From Candidatus Caldatribacterium sp. (GTDB lineage Bacteria; Atribacterota; Atribacteria; Atribacterales; Caldatribacteriaceae), in NCBI GenBank assembly GCA_025060675.1, contig JANXBI010000012.1, positions 16,530-80,529 on the forward strand: a stretch of DNA of 64,000 nt, given 5' to 3'. Position numbers and translations under genes: made by a program. Position 1 is the first letter of the stretch. Each line of letters opens with the position of its first letter. Under the pieces are notes generated by a model, which made no database searches, was not told where the DNA came from, and worked only from the letters and a program-made list of their open reading frames with translations. Shown piece after piece: positions 25,179 to 34,074 of the stretch.

Positions 25179-25767
25179 CTCCTTCACCCAACTTAAAGCG
25201 AACGAAGCGACGTACCACTATATTCTCACCGAGCTTTGCAATGGTTTCCACAATAAGGTCTTTTACCTTTTTCTCAGGGTCACGAATGTACTCTTGCTCA
25301 AGGAGACAGTAAGTCTCATAGAACTTCTTCATTTTTCCCTCCACGATCTTCTGTTTGACCTCCTCAGGTTTAGCGCTCTCCTTAAGCTCTTCCCAATAGA
25401 AAGCTTCTTCCCTTTTGCGAATTTCCTCAGGAACATCCTCGGGGGAAACCCAGCGTGGGGCTTGAGCGGCAATCTGAAGAGTGAGTTCCTTTACAAGATT
25501 ACGGAACTCCTCTGTTCTCGCGACAAAGTCCGTTTCACAGTTCACCTCGACGAGAACTCCAATTTTTCCATCGGTGTGCACATACGCTCCAATAAGTCCC
25601 TCACGGGCAACACGTGCCTTCTTTCTTGTAGCGATTTCAGCTCCTCTTCGGCGAAGAATTTCACACGCCTTCTCAAGGTCTCCTCCCGCCTCAAGGAGTG
25701 CTTTTTTACAATCCATGATTCCTGCGCCAGTACGATTCCGAAGTTCCATAATATCCTTAGTGCTCAT
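25168..25767 (-). CDS. tsf: Elongation factor Ts, short form
   Basis: Exchanges GDP on EF-Tu. The N-terminal TGAGIMDCKKAL helix pair (UBA-like) and the core with VEVNCETDFVAR are present. At 199 residues it is much shorter than the E. coli protein and resembles the compact Thermus type that has only one core subdomain. Its ATG overlaps the rpsB stop by 4 nt, so S2 and EF-Ts are translationally coupled and share the rpsB promoter and leader. Confidence 0.97.
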   Translation of the reverse strand: MSTKDIMELRNRTGAGIMDCKKALLEAGGDLEKACEILRRRGAEIATRKKARVAREGLIGAYVHTDGKIGVLVEVNCETDFVARTEEFRNLVKELTLQIAAQAPRWVSPEDVPEEIRKREEAFYWEELKESAKPEEVKQKIVEGKMKKFYETYCLLEQEYIRDPEKKVKDLIVETIAKLGENIVVRRFVRFKLGEGDDE

Positions 25768-26561
25768 TGCTCTTCCTCCTCAATCTCTTCAAGCTCTTCA
25801 AGAATAGTTGGCTCCTCGCGAATTTCCTGCTCCTCGGGAACAGCAACACCTGTCGTAGGTACCATGTCAACACCCTCTAAGGCAAGCCTTCGACCCTCAA
25901 TGACAGCATCAGCGATGAGGGCGGCAAAGAGGCGGATAGCCCGAATAGCATCGTCATTCCCAGGAATGACATAGTCGATTTCATCAGGATCACAATTCGT
26001 GTCTACAATGGCCACAATAGGAATACCCAAACGTCTTGATTCAAGAACAGCGTTTCGCTCCCTTCGCGGGTCAACGATAAACACACAGTCAGGAAGCCTA
26101 TCCATATCCCGAATACCACTGAGGTACTTCTCAAGACGAGCCTTCCTTTTAAGAAGCTGCATAACCTCTTTTTTGGGAAGCTTCTCAAGAAGCCCTTTTG
26201 CCTCCATCGCTTCGATGCTTTTTAGACGCTCAACGCTTTTCCGGATTGTAGCAAAATTTGTAAGCATACCACCCAGCCACCGCTGGTTTACATAAAACAT
26301 CCCACAGCGCTGAGCTTCCTGTTGAATGGCCTCTTGAGCCTGCTTCTTAGTGCCAACGAAAAGCACTATGCCACCCTGTCGAGCGAGCTCTTTCACGAAG
26401 TTATAGGCTTTTTCAGCGAGCTCCACAGTCTTTTGAAGGTCGATGATGTAGATGTTGTTTCGCTCCGTAAAAATATACGGTTTCATTTTGGGGTTCCACC
26501 GTCGAGTCTGATGACCAAAGTGAACCCCTGCTTCAAGGAGCTGCTTCATCGTGACGATCAT
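25764..26561 (-). CDS. rpsB: 30S ribosomal protein S2
   Basis: S2 binds late to the 30S head-body junction. Conserved parts are MKQLLEAGVHFGHQTRRWNP near the N-terminus, the FVGTKKQAQEAI segment, NQRWLGGMLTN and the DTNCDPDEIDYVIPGNDDA stretch. ATG at 26561 is preferred because AAGGAGG (26568-26574) ends exactly 6 nt before it; the ATG at 26567 abuts the ribosome site. The tail is acidic and extended. The gene has its own promoter and a structured leader that is probably the target of S2 feedback control. Confidence 0.97.
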   Translation of the reverse strand: MIVTMKQLLEAGVHFGHQTRRWNPKMKPYIFTERNNIYIIDLQKTVELAEKAYNFVKELARQGGIVLFVGTKKQAQEAIQQEAQRCGMFYVNQRWLGGMLTNFATIRKSVERLKSIEAMEAKGLLEKLPKKEVMQLLKRKARLEKYLSGIRDMDRLPDCVFIVDPRRERNAVLESRRLGIPIVAIVDTNCDPDEIDYVIPGNDDAIRAIRLFAALIADAVIEGRRLALEGVDMVPTTGVAVPEEQEIREEPTILEELEEIEEEEQ

Positions 26562-26567
26562 GTCCAT

Positions 26568-26628
26568 CCTCCTTCCCGGTTATGCCTCTGCGGGGCAAGC
26601 CAAAAAGGCACCGGAAAAAATCCCCGCA
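26568..26628 (-). promoter_or_regulatory. Predicted pseudoknotted rpsB leader
   Basis: In the mRNA sense, TGCGGGG (26628-26622) pairs with CCCCGCA (26595-26589). Inside, GCC (26609-26607) pairs with GGC (26601-26599) around a T5 loop. CCGGT in the enclosed strand (26614-26610) can pair with ACCGG (26580-26576), which abuts GAAGGAGG, forming a pseudoknot against the ribosome site. This layout resembles known ribosomal-protein autoregulatory leaders. The pairing is read directly; the S2-binding role is inferred. Confidence 0.6.
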
Positions 26629-26649
26629 TGCGTTCTGAAAACCTGGGTA

Positions 26650-26679
26650 AGTATAGCATGAAGAAAAAAAGAAATGCAA
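26650..26679 (-). promoter_or_regulatory. Promoter of rpsB-tsf
   Basis: On the - strand, TTGCAT (26679-26674) and TATACT (26655-26650) are separated by 18 nt, giving good matches in both boxes. The -35 box begins 2 nt upstream of the hslU stop. Transcription would begin near 26643, about 80 nt before the S2 start and ahead of the structured leader. Confidence 0.72.
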
Positions 26680-26680
26680 C

Positions 26681-28060
26681 TTAAAGGATATAGCGAGTAA
26701 CATCCTCATCCTTCAGGATGTCTTGGAGTTCTTTTCGTACATAGTCTCGATCAATAACAATGTGTTGTCCTTTGAGCTTTGGAGCGTTAAAGGAAATGTC
26801 TTGGAGCACTCGCTCCATGACAGTGTAAAGTCGACGAGCTCCTATGTTTTCCATCTTCTCATTCAAGGTATGCGCGATATGAGCTATCTCGCGAAGAGCG
26901 TCTTCCGTAAATTCAATAGAGACCCCCTCTGTTGAGAGAAGCGCCTTATATTGCTTGACCAAAGAGTTGTACGGTTCTACAAGGATCCGATAGAGATCGT
27001 CCTCGGAAAGCGAAGAAAGTTCCACACGGATTGGAAACCTTCCCTGGAGCTCGGGCAGGAGATCCGAAGGCTTCGACTGCGAGAAGGCTCCTGCAGCGAT
27101 AAAGAGAATATGATTTGTTCGCACAGGGCCGTGCTTTGTTAGGACGGTTGATCCCTCAACAATAGGCAAGAGATCTCTTTGAACTCCTCCCCTGGATACA
27201 TCTGGACCATAGCCACCTCCCGGAGGGGAAACAATTTTGTCAATTTCATCAATAAAAACAATTCCCGTTTCCTCTACTCGCCGGATAGCTTCCTGGACTA
27301 CATCGTCCATGTCAAGGGCTTTTTGAACTTCTTCGTTAAAGAGAACTTCCCGAGCATCTTTAATTTTCATCCGCTTTCGCTTTTTTCGAGGTGGGAAAAG
27401 ACCACCAAAAATCTCCCGCAAGTCGATACCGAGATTTTCTATACCACTCGCAGCTACGATCTCCACCGGAACAGAACTTTCCTCAACCTCAATTTCAATG
27501 ATACGCTCTTCAAGTTCACCCCTCCTAAGCTTTTCACGAAGCCTTTCACGCGTTCGTGCAAGAGAAGAAGACACCGTAGGCCATACAACATCTACCCTTC
27601 CTGAGCTTTCGAATTCTACCTCCTCATCCCTTGCAGCACCTTGGGCAAGGAGGGCGTCGAGAATTCGCTCTTCTACGATTTCTCGAACTCGCTCTTCCTG
27701 AGCCTTAATTCGCTCATTCTTCACCATGCGAATAGCAAGTTCCGTAAGGTCTCGAATAATAGACTCCACATCGCGACCAACATAACCAACTTCTGTGAAT
27801 TTTGTAGCTTCCACCTTCAGGAAAGGAGCATTAGTAAGTTTTGCAATGCGACGAGCAATCTCCGTTTTGCCTACTCCCGTCGGGCCAATCATAATGATGT
27901 TCTTAGGAGTTATCTCTTCAGCAATCTCTGGGGGAAGCATCCTTCGACGCACCCTGTTCCGCAAAGCAATAGCAACACATTTCTTCGCCTCATCCTGGCC
28001 CACTATATACTTATCGAGTTCTCGAACAATCTCTTCTGGGGTTAAGTCGTCTCCTCTCAC
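26681..28060 (-). CDS. hslU: ATP-dependent protease ATPase subunit HslU
   Basis: AAA+ unfoldase that feeds substrates to the HslV peptidase. It has Walker A GPTGVGKTE near residue 61, the pore-loop region with GYVGRD, Walker B FIDEIDKI after a long I domain (about 110-240), and the C-terminal sensor region GARRLYTVMERVL. The start is GTG at 28060, overlapping hslV by 4 nt. The 459 residues are normal. The xerC-hslV-hslU-rpsB order resembles the Bacillus chromosome. Confidence 0.97.
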   Translation of the reverse strand: MRGDDLTPEEIVRELDKYIVGQDEAKKCVAIALRNRVRRRMLPPEIAEEITPKNIIMIGPTGVGKTEIARRIAKLTNAPFLKVEATKFTEVGYVGRDVESIIRDLTELAIRMVKNERIKAQEERVREIVEERILDALLAQGAARDEEVEFESSGRVDVVWPTVSSSLARTRERLREKLRRGELEERIIEIEVEESSVPVEIVAASGIENLGIDLREIFGGLFPPRKKRKRMKIKDAREVLFNEEVQKALDMDDVVQEAIRRVEETGIVFIDEIDKIVSPPGGGYGPDVSRGGVQRDLLPIVEGSTVLTKHGPVRTNHILFIAAGAFSQSKPSDLLPELQGRFPIRVELSSLSEDDLYRILVEPYNSLVKQYKALLSTEGVSIEFTEDALREIAHIAHTLNEKMENIGARRLYTVMERVLQDISFNAPKLKGQHIVIDRDYVRKELQDILKDEDVTRYIL

Positions 28061-28599
28061 ACTCGCTCCTCTCCCAAGGTCTCAAGGAAAATATTATCGT
28101 TGGTGTAAATACATATTTCAGAGGCAATTTGTAAAGCAATGCGGGCAATATCCCGAGCATTGAAAGACGTATGTCTGAGAAGCGCCTTAGCCACTGCCAA
28201 CGCGCAATTTCCCCCAGAACCGATGGCTGCAACCGGCTCATCAGGCTCTATCACGTCTCCCCGTCCCGAAATGATGAAAATGTGCGAAAGGTCCATGGCA
28301 AGAAGAAGTGCATCAAGCTGGCGCAAGATTTTATCCGTCCGCCACATTTTTGCAAGTTCTATCGCGGCGCGAGGAAGATTCCCTCCATACAAGTTTAGTT
28401 TCTCTTCAAGTCGCTCAAGCAATGTCAAACAATCCGCACCACTTCCAGCGAATCCTGCAAGAATCCTGTCCTGGTACAGCCTCCGTATCTTCTTTGCTCC
28501 TCTTTTCACAACCGTTTCGCTCATGGTCACCTGACCATCACACGCCATTGCTCCATACCCATCGCGTAAAACGGCAACAACCGTAGTTGCATAGATCAC
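28057..28599 (-). CDS. hslV: ATP-dependent protease peptidase subunit HslV
   Basis: Proteasome-like threonine peptidase partner of HslU. The catalytic threonine is in ATTVVAV at residues 5-6, exposed after removal of a short propeptide. The following DGQVTM, VKRGAKKIRRLY, AGFAGSGADCLTL and IGSGG motifs are conserved. The usual GDGQVT is CDGQVT here. The 180 residues are normal. It overlaps xerC and hslU by 4 nt each, so the complex subunits are coupled. Confidence 0.96.
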   Translation of the reverse strand: MIYATTVVAVLRDGYGAMACDGQVTMSETVVKRGAKKIRRLYQDRILAGFAGSGADCLTLLERLEEKLNLYGGNLPRAAIELAKMWRTDKILRQLDALLLAMDLSHIFIISGRGDVIEPDEPVAAIGSGGNCALAVAKALLRHTSFNARDIARIALQIASEICIYTNDNIFLETLGEERV

Positions 28600-29552
28600 C
28601 TGTTGTCCTCCCTCGCCTTCTTTGCATGAGGATGTGCACTCTCATACACCCTCTTCATTTTATCCCAATCAAGATGCGTGTAAATCTGGGTTGTAGATAA
28701 ACTCGCGTGCCCAAGAGCCTCTTGGATTATCCGCAGTTCTCCGCCTCCGGAGAGAAAATGAGTCGCAAAACTATGTCTAAACATGTGCGGAAAAAGTCTC
28801 TTCCCTTGAAGACCCGAAATTCTGGCTACTCGATCAAGTATAGTTCTAACACCTCGAGGAGTAAGAGGATTCCCAAAGCGGTTAACAAAAACAAACGAGG
28901 CTTGAGGAAATCTTGCCTGCAAAGCCGCAAGGTATAGCTTAAGAGCAACTTGCGTGGTTCTATTGAAGAGGACAAAGCGCTCCTTACCCCCCTTTCCTTG
29001 CACCCGAATAACACCTCTTGTAAAATCCACATCCCCAGGACGTACTCTCACAACCTCTCCAACCCTCATACCGCTTGCATAGAGAAGTTCACAAAGTACC
29101 CAATCGCGCAACGCAAAGAAGTCCTGGGGCCTTCCTACGCTCCTTTCTCTAAGGGTCTCAAGGATATTCTCTACTTCTTCCTGGGTTAGGAACTGAGGCA
29201 ATCTTTTCTCTGCCCGAAATTGGCCAACTCCATCACAGGGATTTTCCTCCAAGAATCCTCGGCGACGGAGGAATCGGAAAAAACTCCTAAGGACCGAAAC
29301 ACGGTGGCTTTGTGAGACTCTTTTAAGTTGACGATGGGTCTTTAAATATACAAGAAAATCGCCCACATCCTGAGGAACGACGTGAAAGAGCTCCTTCTTC
29401 CGAGCCTTAAGGAACTCGACGAATTGGCCAATAACTCGGAAGTAGTTCTCCAAAGTGTATGGAGAACATCGCCGCTCATTTTGCAGGTAACTCAAGTACG
29501 CCTTGAGGCACTCTCTCTCCTTCTCGGTACACAGTGATTCGAAGAGGAACAC
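28596..29552 (-). CDS. xerC: Tyrosine recombinase XerC/XerD type
   Basis: Site-specific recombinase that resolves chromosome dimers at dif sites. The N-terminal SAM-like core-binding domain (YLSYLQNERRCSPYTLENYF) is followed by the catalytic domain with R in ASGMRVGEV, K in GKGGKERF, HMFRHSFATH, LGHASLSTTQIYTH and the tyrosine nucleophile in IYTH. The start is uncertain: GTG at 29552 keeps the whole first helix but overlaps der by 77 nt, TTG at 29495 would trim it, and an ATG at 29624 overlaps der by 149 nt. FtsK, encoded in the left block, is its usual partner. No dif site was recognised. Confidence 0.9.
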   Translation of the reverse strand: MFLFESLCTEKERECLKAYLSYLQNERRCSPYTLENYFRVIGQFVEFLKARKKELFHVVPQDVGDFLVYLKTHRQLKRVSQSHRVSVLRSFFRFLRRRGFLEENPCDGVGQFRAEKRLPQFLTQEEVENILETLRERSVGRPQDFFALRDWVLCELLYASGMRVGEVVRVRPGDVDFTRGVIRVQGKGGKERFVLFNRTTQVALKLYLAALQARFPQASFVFVNRFGNPLTPRGVRTILDRVARISGLQGKRLFPHMFRHSFATHFLSGGGELRIIQEALGHASLSTTQIYTHLDWDKMKRVYESAHPHAKKAREDNR

Positions 29553-30846
29553 CTTCCCAATCGATCTCCTCTCGCAGAACTCTTTCAATAAGACGCGCAC
29601 ACTGTTTTTTTTCATCCTCCTCACACCAGCTGACTATCCCCGTAAAACGAGGAGGAGCAATGCCCTCTTGGGAAAGGACCTTAAGGTGAGGTCTTTTCCG
29701 CAAGGGAAGATCAAGAAAACGTTCGTTAATCTTCTGACGGATGTCTCCTTGCAAGAGATCTCCCTGAACAGCTTGATGGAAACGGGTAACAACACCAGCC
29801 ATGAGAGGCAGAAGTTCCTCCCGCACGGCAAGAGAGTCAAGAGCAGAACCAGCACGGAAAGCCGCGTAATAAAGAGAAGGGAGATCTGCACGGGCTTGAA
29901 TACGGAGCTTCTCAAGAAGAGATGGATGTCTATCCTTAAGGAGATCAACTTTGTTCACAAACACGATGCAACATTTCCCAAGCCGCGCAATTTCTCCGGC
30001 AATTTTCTTATCCTGGCGTGTTACCCCGCAGAAAGGGTCAAGCACAAGGATACAAAGATTCGCATCAGCGATACGCTCTGTTGTCCGAAAGGTTGCGTAA
30101 AGCGTTATTCTATCCCTAATGTTTCTTTTCCGAGGCAGACCCGCAGTATCAATGAGGCGATAACGTCCATAAGCACTGGACAAGGCAACTTCAATAGCAT
30201 CACGGGTTGTACCAGGAATCGGACTTACGATGGCTCGTTCTTCTCCCAGGAGACTATTAAAAAGGGTCGATTTCCCCACATTTGGTTTTCCGACAATAGC
30301 CACAGGAATACCCTCAAAAAGCGGCACGTCACCCTTCCAGTCTTTAAACTCGTGGAATATCGCCTCTTTAAGACGTGGAATACCATCCCCGTGTTTTGCA
30401 GAAATTTGGAAGATCCTCTTTCCCCCAAGGCGAAAGATCTCTGGAGGGAGAGGTTCATGGGTGAGACCTTCGCGTTTGTTCACTACGAGGAAGAAAGGTC
30501 GATTTTTCCTCCGAAGTATCGCAGCAATGTCAATGTCAACCTGTGTTAAGGGCTCTCGTCCATCAATTACAAAAAGGACAAGATCAGCCTTATCCACCAG
30601 TTTCCATACCCGCTCTTCCACATGTTTTTGGAGCTCATTACTGTTCCCCTCGAGGGATATCCCCCCTGTGTCTACGATGCGTATTGGTACGCCTTTCACA
30701 GAAACGACACGTTCAATCCAGTCTCTCGTAACCCCCGGTGTAGAGTCCACAATGGTTACCCGCTGCCCAGAGAAGAGATTGAAAAGTGTAGATTTTCCAA
30801 CGTTCACTTTCCCTACAAGGACACAGAGAGGAAGACGCGAGTCCAT
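29476..30846 (-). CDS. der: Ribosome biogenesis GTPase Der (EngA)
   Basis: A 50S assembly factor with two tandem G domains and a KH-like domain. The first G1 is GKVNVGKST (the usual form is GRPNVGKST) with DTGG as G3. The second G1 is GKPNVGKST with DTAGL and G4 NKVD. The first G4 is NKREG, a departure from NKxD. The KH-like part contains RPHLKVLSQEG and ends in PLRITVY. ATG at 30846 overlaps the ispH stop (TAATG), giving 456 residues. The 3' end overlaps xerC. Confidence 0.95.
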   Translation of the reverse strand: MDSRLPLCVLVGKVNVGKSTLFNLFSGQRVTIVDSTPGVTRDWIERVVSVKGVPIRIVDTGGISLEGNSNELQKHVEERVWKLVDKADLVLFVIDGREPLTQVDIDIAAILRRKNRPFFLVVNKREGLTHEPLPPEIFRLGGKRIFQISAKHGDGIPRLKEAIFHEFKDWKGDVPLFEGIPVAIVGKPNVGKSTLFNSLLGEERAIVSPIPGTTRDAIEVALSSAYGRYRLIDTAGLPRKRNIRDRITLYATFRTTERIADANLCILVLDPFCGVTRQDKKIAGEIARLGKCCIVFVNKVDLLKDRHPSLLEKLRIQARADLPSLYYAAFRAGSALDSLAVREELLPLMAGVVTRFHQAVQGDLLQGDIRQKINERFLDLPLRKRPHLKVLSQEGIAPPRFTGIVSWCEEDEKKQCARLIERVLREEIDWEGVPLRITVYREGERVPQGVLELPAK

Positions 30847-31706
30847 TACTCTGCCCCCCACTGCTCAAGGTATGCAGCAACCTCCGCAACCACGAATCCA
30901 GGAGTTGACGTTCCGCTGGTCACAAAAAATGAACACTGAAAAGGCAACTGAAGAGACTCAAGCTCCTTGACGTTCTCTACCCAGAACACTCGAGCCCCCT
31001 TCTTTTGAGCGAGTACAAAAAGAGAACGGGTATTGGCACTATGCTTTCCTCCAACGACAATCACTATATCTTCAGGATTTTCCGCGATGAATCTCTCAAG
31101 CTGTTTCTGCCGTATTTCCGTCTCATCACAAAGTGTTGGTACAATACGAACCCATGAAAGGGCATTCTCCTGCACCCAGTCGGTGAACTCCTGGAAAACG
31201 CTCCTTGGAAACGTGGTTTGCGCAAGAACCGCCAAAGGAGGGGAATTCCTCTGAAACACCTGTTGCCACTCGCTCTTTGTCGAGACCACAACAACTCCCT
31301 TTCGAAGATAGCTCAGAAGCGCTTGAACCTCAGGATGCGATCGTTCTCCAAGAAGGACTATTTTATACCCTTCCCTTTCAAGGCGCTTCGCAAGAACCTG
31401 AACCTTCTTGACCTTCGGACAGGTCGTATCCACTACCCTTACGCCTTTTGCAGAGAGGCTTTCAGCAAGGTCCCTTGGTATCCCATGAGAGCGAGTCACC
31501 ACCACTGCATTAGAGGGAATATCCTCTACACAGGAGACAACCCTTGCTCCCTTCATGCAGAGCGAGGCTAAGGCATCACGGTTATGGATAAGTTCCCCAA
31601 GAAGAAACACAGGACTTCCCTTAGAAAGAGCTTTTTCTGCCAAAGCAAAAGCTCTCTGAACCCCCTCACAAAAACCAAGAGACGGAGCAAGTCGAACTTT
31701 TGCCAT
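30846..31706 (-). CDS. ispH: HMBPP reductase (IspH)
   Basis: Last step of the MEP pathway, yielding IPP and DMAPP. The iron-sulfur cysteines lie in GFCEGVQR, TTCPKVKK and PTLCDETEIRQ. Substrate motifs GELIHN, TRSHG, GERSHPE, GGKHSANT and SGTSTPG are all present. ATG at 31706 begins at MAKVRLAPSLGFC after a GGTGGAGG site; the 286 residues are normal. Stand-alone ispH without the S1 domain fusion is seen. It overlaps cmk by 41 nt. Together with ispG and dxr it shows use of the MEP route. Confidence 0.97.
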   Translation of the reverse strand: MAKVRLAPSLGFCEGVQRAFALAEKALSKGSPVFLLGELIHNRDALASLCMKGARVVSCVEDIPSNAVVVTRSHGIPRDLAESLSAKGVRVVDTTCPKVKKVQVLAKRLEREGYKIVLLGERSHPEVQALLSYLRKGVVVVSTKSEWQQVFQRNSPPLAVLAQTTFPRSVFQEFTDWVQENALSWVRIVPTLCDETEIRQKQLERFIAENPEDIVIVVGGKHSANTRSLFVLAQKKGARVFWVENVKELESLQLPFQCSFFVTSGTSTPGFVVAEVAAYLEQWGAE

Positions 31707-32367
31707 CCTCCACCGCGAGGGCATAGATCCTCGCCACAACTTCCTCCACTGTCAGAAACGATGTATCCAAAAGTACCGCATCTTCCGCTCTTCTCAAAGG
31801 CGCACATGTTCTCTGTGAATCAAGAGCATCTCGCTCCAAAACATTTTTTAAAACCAGCTTATAGTCAATATTCTTCCCGTGGAGACGAATTTCCTGCCAT
31901 CTCCGCTTTGCACGAATTTCTGCTCGAGCAGTGAGAAAGACTTTTAAATCTGCCTCAGGGAGAATGACTGTCCCAATATCTCTTCCTTCCACTACGGAGG
32001 GCTGGGAGAGAGCAATGCTCCGTTGGACTCTGCGGAGGAAGTCTCGCACTACCCACATCCTGGCAACATAAGAAACAGAAGCATCGACCTCAGGACTTCG
32101 TATTTCTAGAGAGACATCTTCCCCGTTGAGGAGTACCCGCATCCCGTCTCCAGAGGCAACGTCAATCCTTACCGAATCAAGAAGATCGGAAACATCCCTT
32201 TCCTCCACAGTTTTCAGAGGCACATTGTGTCTGAGAAGGTACAATGTTACAGCTCGATAGAGAGCGCCAGTATCAAGATACAGATACCCAAGGCGCTTCG
32301 CGAGGAGTCTGGCGACAGTGCTTTTTCCTGCCCCTGCAGGCCCATCAATGGCGATGTGACGCTTCAT
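31666..32367 (-). CDS. cmk: Cytidylate kinase
   Basis: Phosphorylates CMP and dCMP. It has the P-loop IDGPAGAGKST, the YLDTGALYRA segment, the EGRDIGTVILPEADLKVFLTA stretch (signature GRDIGT) and the LID-type RRW/ERD residues. ATG at 32367 begins at MKRHIAIDGPAG; the 233 residues are normal. It overlaps aroA by 23 nt. The aroA-cmk-ispH-der order is a classic Clostridia-type string. Confidence 0.96.
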   Translation of the reverse strand: MKRHIAIDGPAGAGKSTVARLLAKRLGYLYLDTGALYRAVTLYLLRHNVPLKTVEERDVSDLLDSVRIDVASGDGMRVLLNGEDVSLEIRSPEVDASVSYVARMWVVRDFLRRVQRSIALSQPSVVEGRDIGTVILPEADLKVFLTARAEIRAKRRWQEIRLHGKNIDYKLVLKNVLERDALDSQRTCAPLRRAEDAVLLDTSFLTVEEVVARIYALAVEDGKSSTCSVSWFL

Positions 32368-33697
32368 TCCTCTGTGGAACCTCCTCGAGAGTAATAGTAG
32401 GAATCCCAAGTTTCTTAAGATCGCTAAAGAAAGTAGGATAGCTGACATCTACACAATCGACGTCTTCAACAACGACCCCCTCTGCACTCAGCAGACCAGC
32501 TATGGTAAAACTCATGGCAATTCGATGATCTCCAAAGCTCCTCACAACGCCTCCTCGAAAATTGCATGGACCGTCGATAATAAGACCGTCTTCTTTTTCT
32601 TCGACTTTAACTCCAAGAGTCTGGAGACCGCTGACTACAGCGCGGATTCGATCGCTTTCTTTGACCCGAAGCTCCCAAGCACCAGAAATGACTGTTCTTC
32701 CTTTCGCCTTTGCCGCAAGAATAGCAAGAATCGGCACCTCATCGATAAGCAAGGGGATTTCCTCAGGACCGATGGATGTTGCTTGAAGCTCAGAAAAGGT
32801 AACAAGAATATCCCCTCGTAATTCTCCAAAGGTTTCCCTTTCTGCAAGAACTGAATACTTTCCACCCATACGCTCAATACACCGTAGAAAGCCGGTTCGC
32901 GTAGGATTCAAACCCACATCCTGGACAATCAGCGAAGATCCAGGAATGCAAAGTGCAAGGCTCATAAGAAAGGCCGCGGAAGAAATATCTCCCGGAAGAT
33001 CAAAGGAAGAGGCTCGAATTACTTGCGGAGGTTCGATAACAATAACTCCACCCTCCTTATGCAAGGCCACTCCAACATACCGAAGCATATTCTCTGTGTG
33101 ATCCCGAGAAGGAAGAGGTTCAATAACCGTTGAAGGACCCTCTCCCCATAACGCAGCGAAAAGAAGTGCTGATTTCACCTGAGCACTTGGAACCTCAAGA
33201 GTATGAGAAAAAGGACGAATCCGCCTCCTCCCCCGAACAAAGAGGGGTGGGAAGCGATCTCCTCCCCTTCCCCCAACATCGACTCCTGCTTTTTTAAGTG
33301 GTTCGATAACCCGACGCATCGGCCGACGACGAAGGCTTTCATCCCCCGTAAGGACCGTTAAACCGTCAATACCCGCCGCAATCCCTGCCATTAGACGAAT
33401 CGTAGTTCCTGAGTTTTCGGCATTGAGCACATCTTCTGGTTCACGGAGAGAAGTATGACCTTCGCTTCGGAGAACAACCTTCCCTTCACTGGGGAAAGTA
33501 CACACTTCAACCCCCAGAGCACGAATGCAGGAAAGAGTAGCCATGCAGTCACGACAAAAGGAAAAGCCTGTAATGACTGTTTCGCCCTGGCTCAAGGCAC
33601 CAATAAAAGCCGCCCTATGACTCAAAGATTTATCCCTTGGGCACACCACGGTTCCCCGAAGTTGACCACGAAATGGTGCAACAAAGGCTCGTTTCAT
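32345..33697 (-). CDS. aroA: 3-phosphoshikimate 1-carboxyvinyltransferase (EPSP synthase)
   Basis: Sixth step of the shikimate pathway. Conserved parts are DKSLSHRAAFIGALSQG (PEP/shikimate binding), LNAENSGTTIRLMAG with the R residue, the DESLRRRPMRRVIEPL block, and the late KESDRIRAV and GDHRIAMS motifs. The active-site alanine of the NSGTT neighbourhood is compatible with the common enzyme type. The 450 residues are normal. It overlaps aroH by 4 nt. Other shikimate genes (aroK, aroB, aroQ) lie about 20 kb away in the same orientation. Confidence 0.97.
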   Translation of the reverse strand: MKRAFVAPFRGQLRGTVVCPRDKSLSHRAAFIGALSQGETVITGFSFCRDCMATLSCIRALGVEVCTFPSEGKVVLRSEGHTSLREPEDVLNAENSGTTIRLMAGIAAGIDGLTVLTGDESLRRRPMRRVIEPLKKAGVDVGGRGGDRFPPLFVRGRRRIRPFSHTLEVPSAQVKSALLFAALWGEGPSTVIEPLPSRDHTENMLRYVGVALHKEGGVIVIEPPQVIRASSFDLPGDISSAAFLMSLALCIPGSSLIVQDVGLNPTRTGFLRCIERMGGKYSVLAERETFGELRGDILVTFSELQATSIGPEEIPLLIDEVPILAILAAKAKGRTVISGAWELRVKESDRIRAVVSGLQTLGVKVEEKEDGLIIDGPCNFRGGVVRSFGDHRIAMSFTIAGLLSAEGVVVEDVDCVDVSYPTFFSDLKKLGIPTITLEEVPQRNEASHRH

Positions 33698-34074
33698 TCT
33701 TTCCCATCCTCCGTAAGATCCTTCCGCAGAAGGCGAGCATTCTTAAGATACACATGTCGGATTTCTTGGGGACTCCTAGAAGTATAAGCAAGGACGAGCA
33801 TTCTGATGCACCGCTCAAGAGCCCCTTGTACACTCATTTCTTGGGCACAGAGAATAGGAATATATCGAAAAGGTTCCTGTTCTCTGATTCCTTCAGCAGG
33901 AAAAACTGCTTGCAGATCTGGAGTAGCAGTAATGAAGACTCCTACCACATCTTCAGGAGAAAGGCCATTCTCCCCAAGGATAGTGGCAAAAAGTTCAAGG
34001 CTCGCCCTTTTAATCTCCTCTCGCTCATCATATTCCACGGTCGTTGCTCCCCGAATCCCTCGCACCACTCTCAC
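33694..34074 (-). CDS. aroH: Chorismate mutase, AroH class
   Basis: Converts chorismate to prephenate for phenylalanine and tyrosine. The 126-residue protein matches the trimeric Bacillus AroH fold, with RGIRGATTVEYD at the N-terminus (active-site arginine) and LCAQEMSVQGALERCIRML holding the catalytic glutamate. The start is GTG at 34074, sharing one base with the stop of the adenosyltransferase gene (TAGTG). It directly precedes aroA in the same transcript. Confidence 0.94.
   Translation of the reverse strand: MRVVRGIRGATTVEYDEREEIKRASLELFATILGENGLSPEDVVGVFITATPDLQAVFPAEGIREQEPFRYIPILCAQEMSVQGALERCIRMLVLAYTSRSPQEIRHVYLKNARLLRKDLTEDGKE

Noticed and set aside
29503..30549. Open frame of 348 codons on the + strand over der
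   Set aside because: Antisense shadow of the Der GTPase; sequence looks random.
30400..30846. Der first G domain as a degenerate pseudogene
   Set aside because: Although G4 is NKREG, the P-loop, DTGG and overall length are intact, so the gene looks functional.
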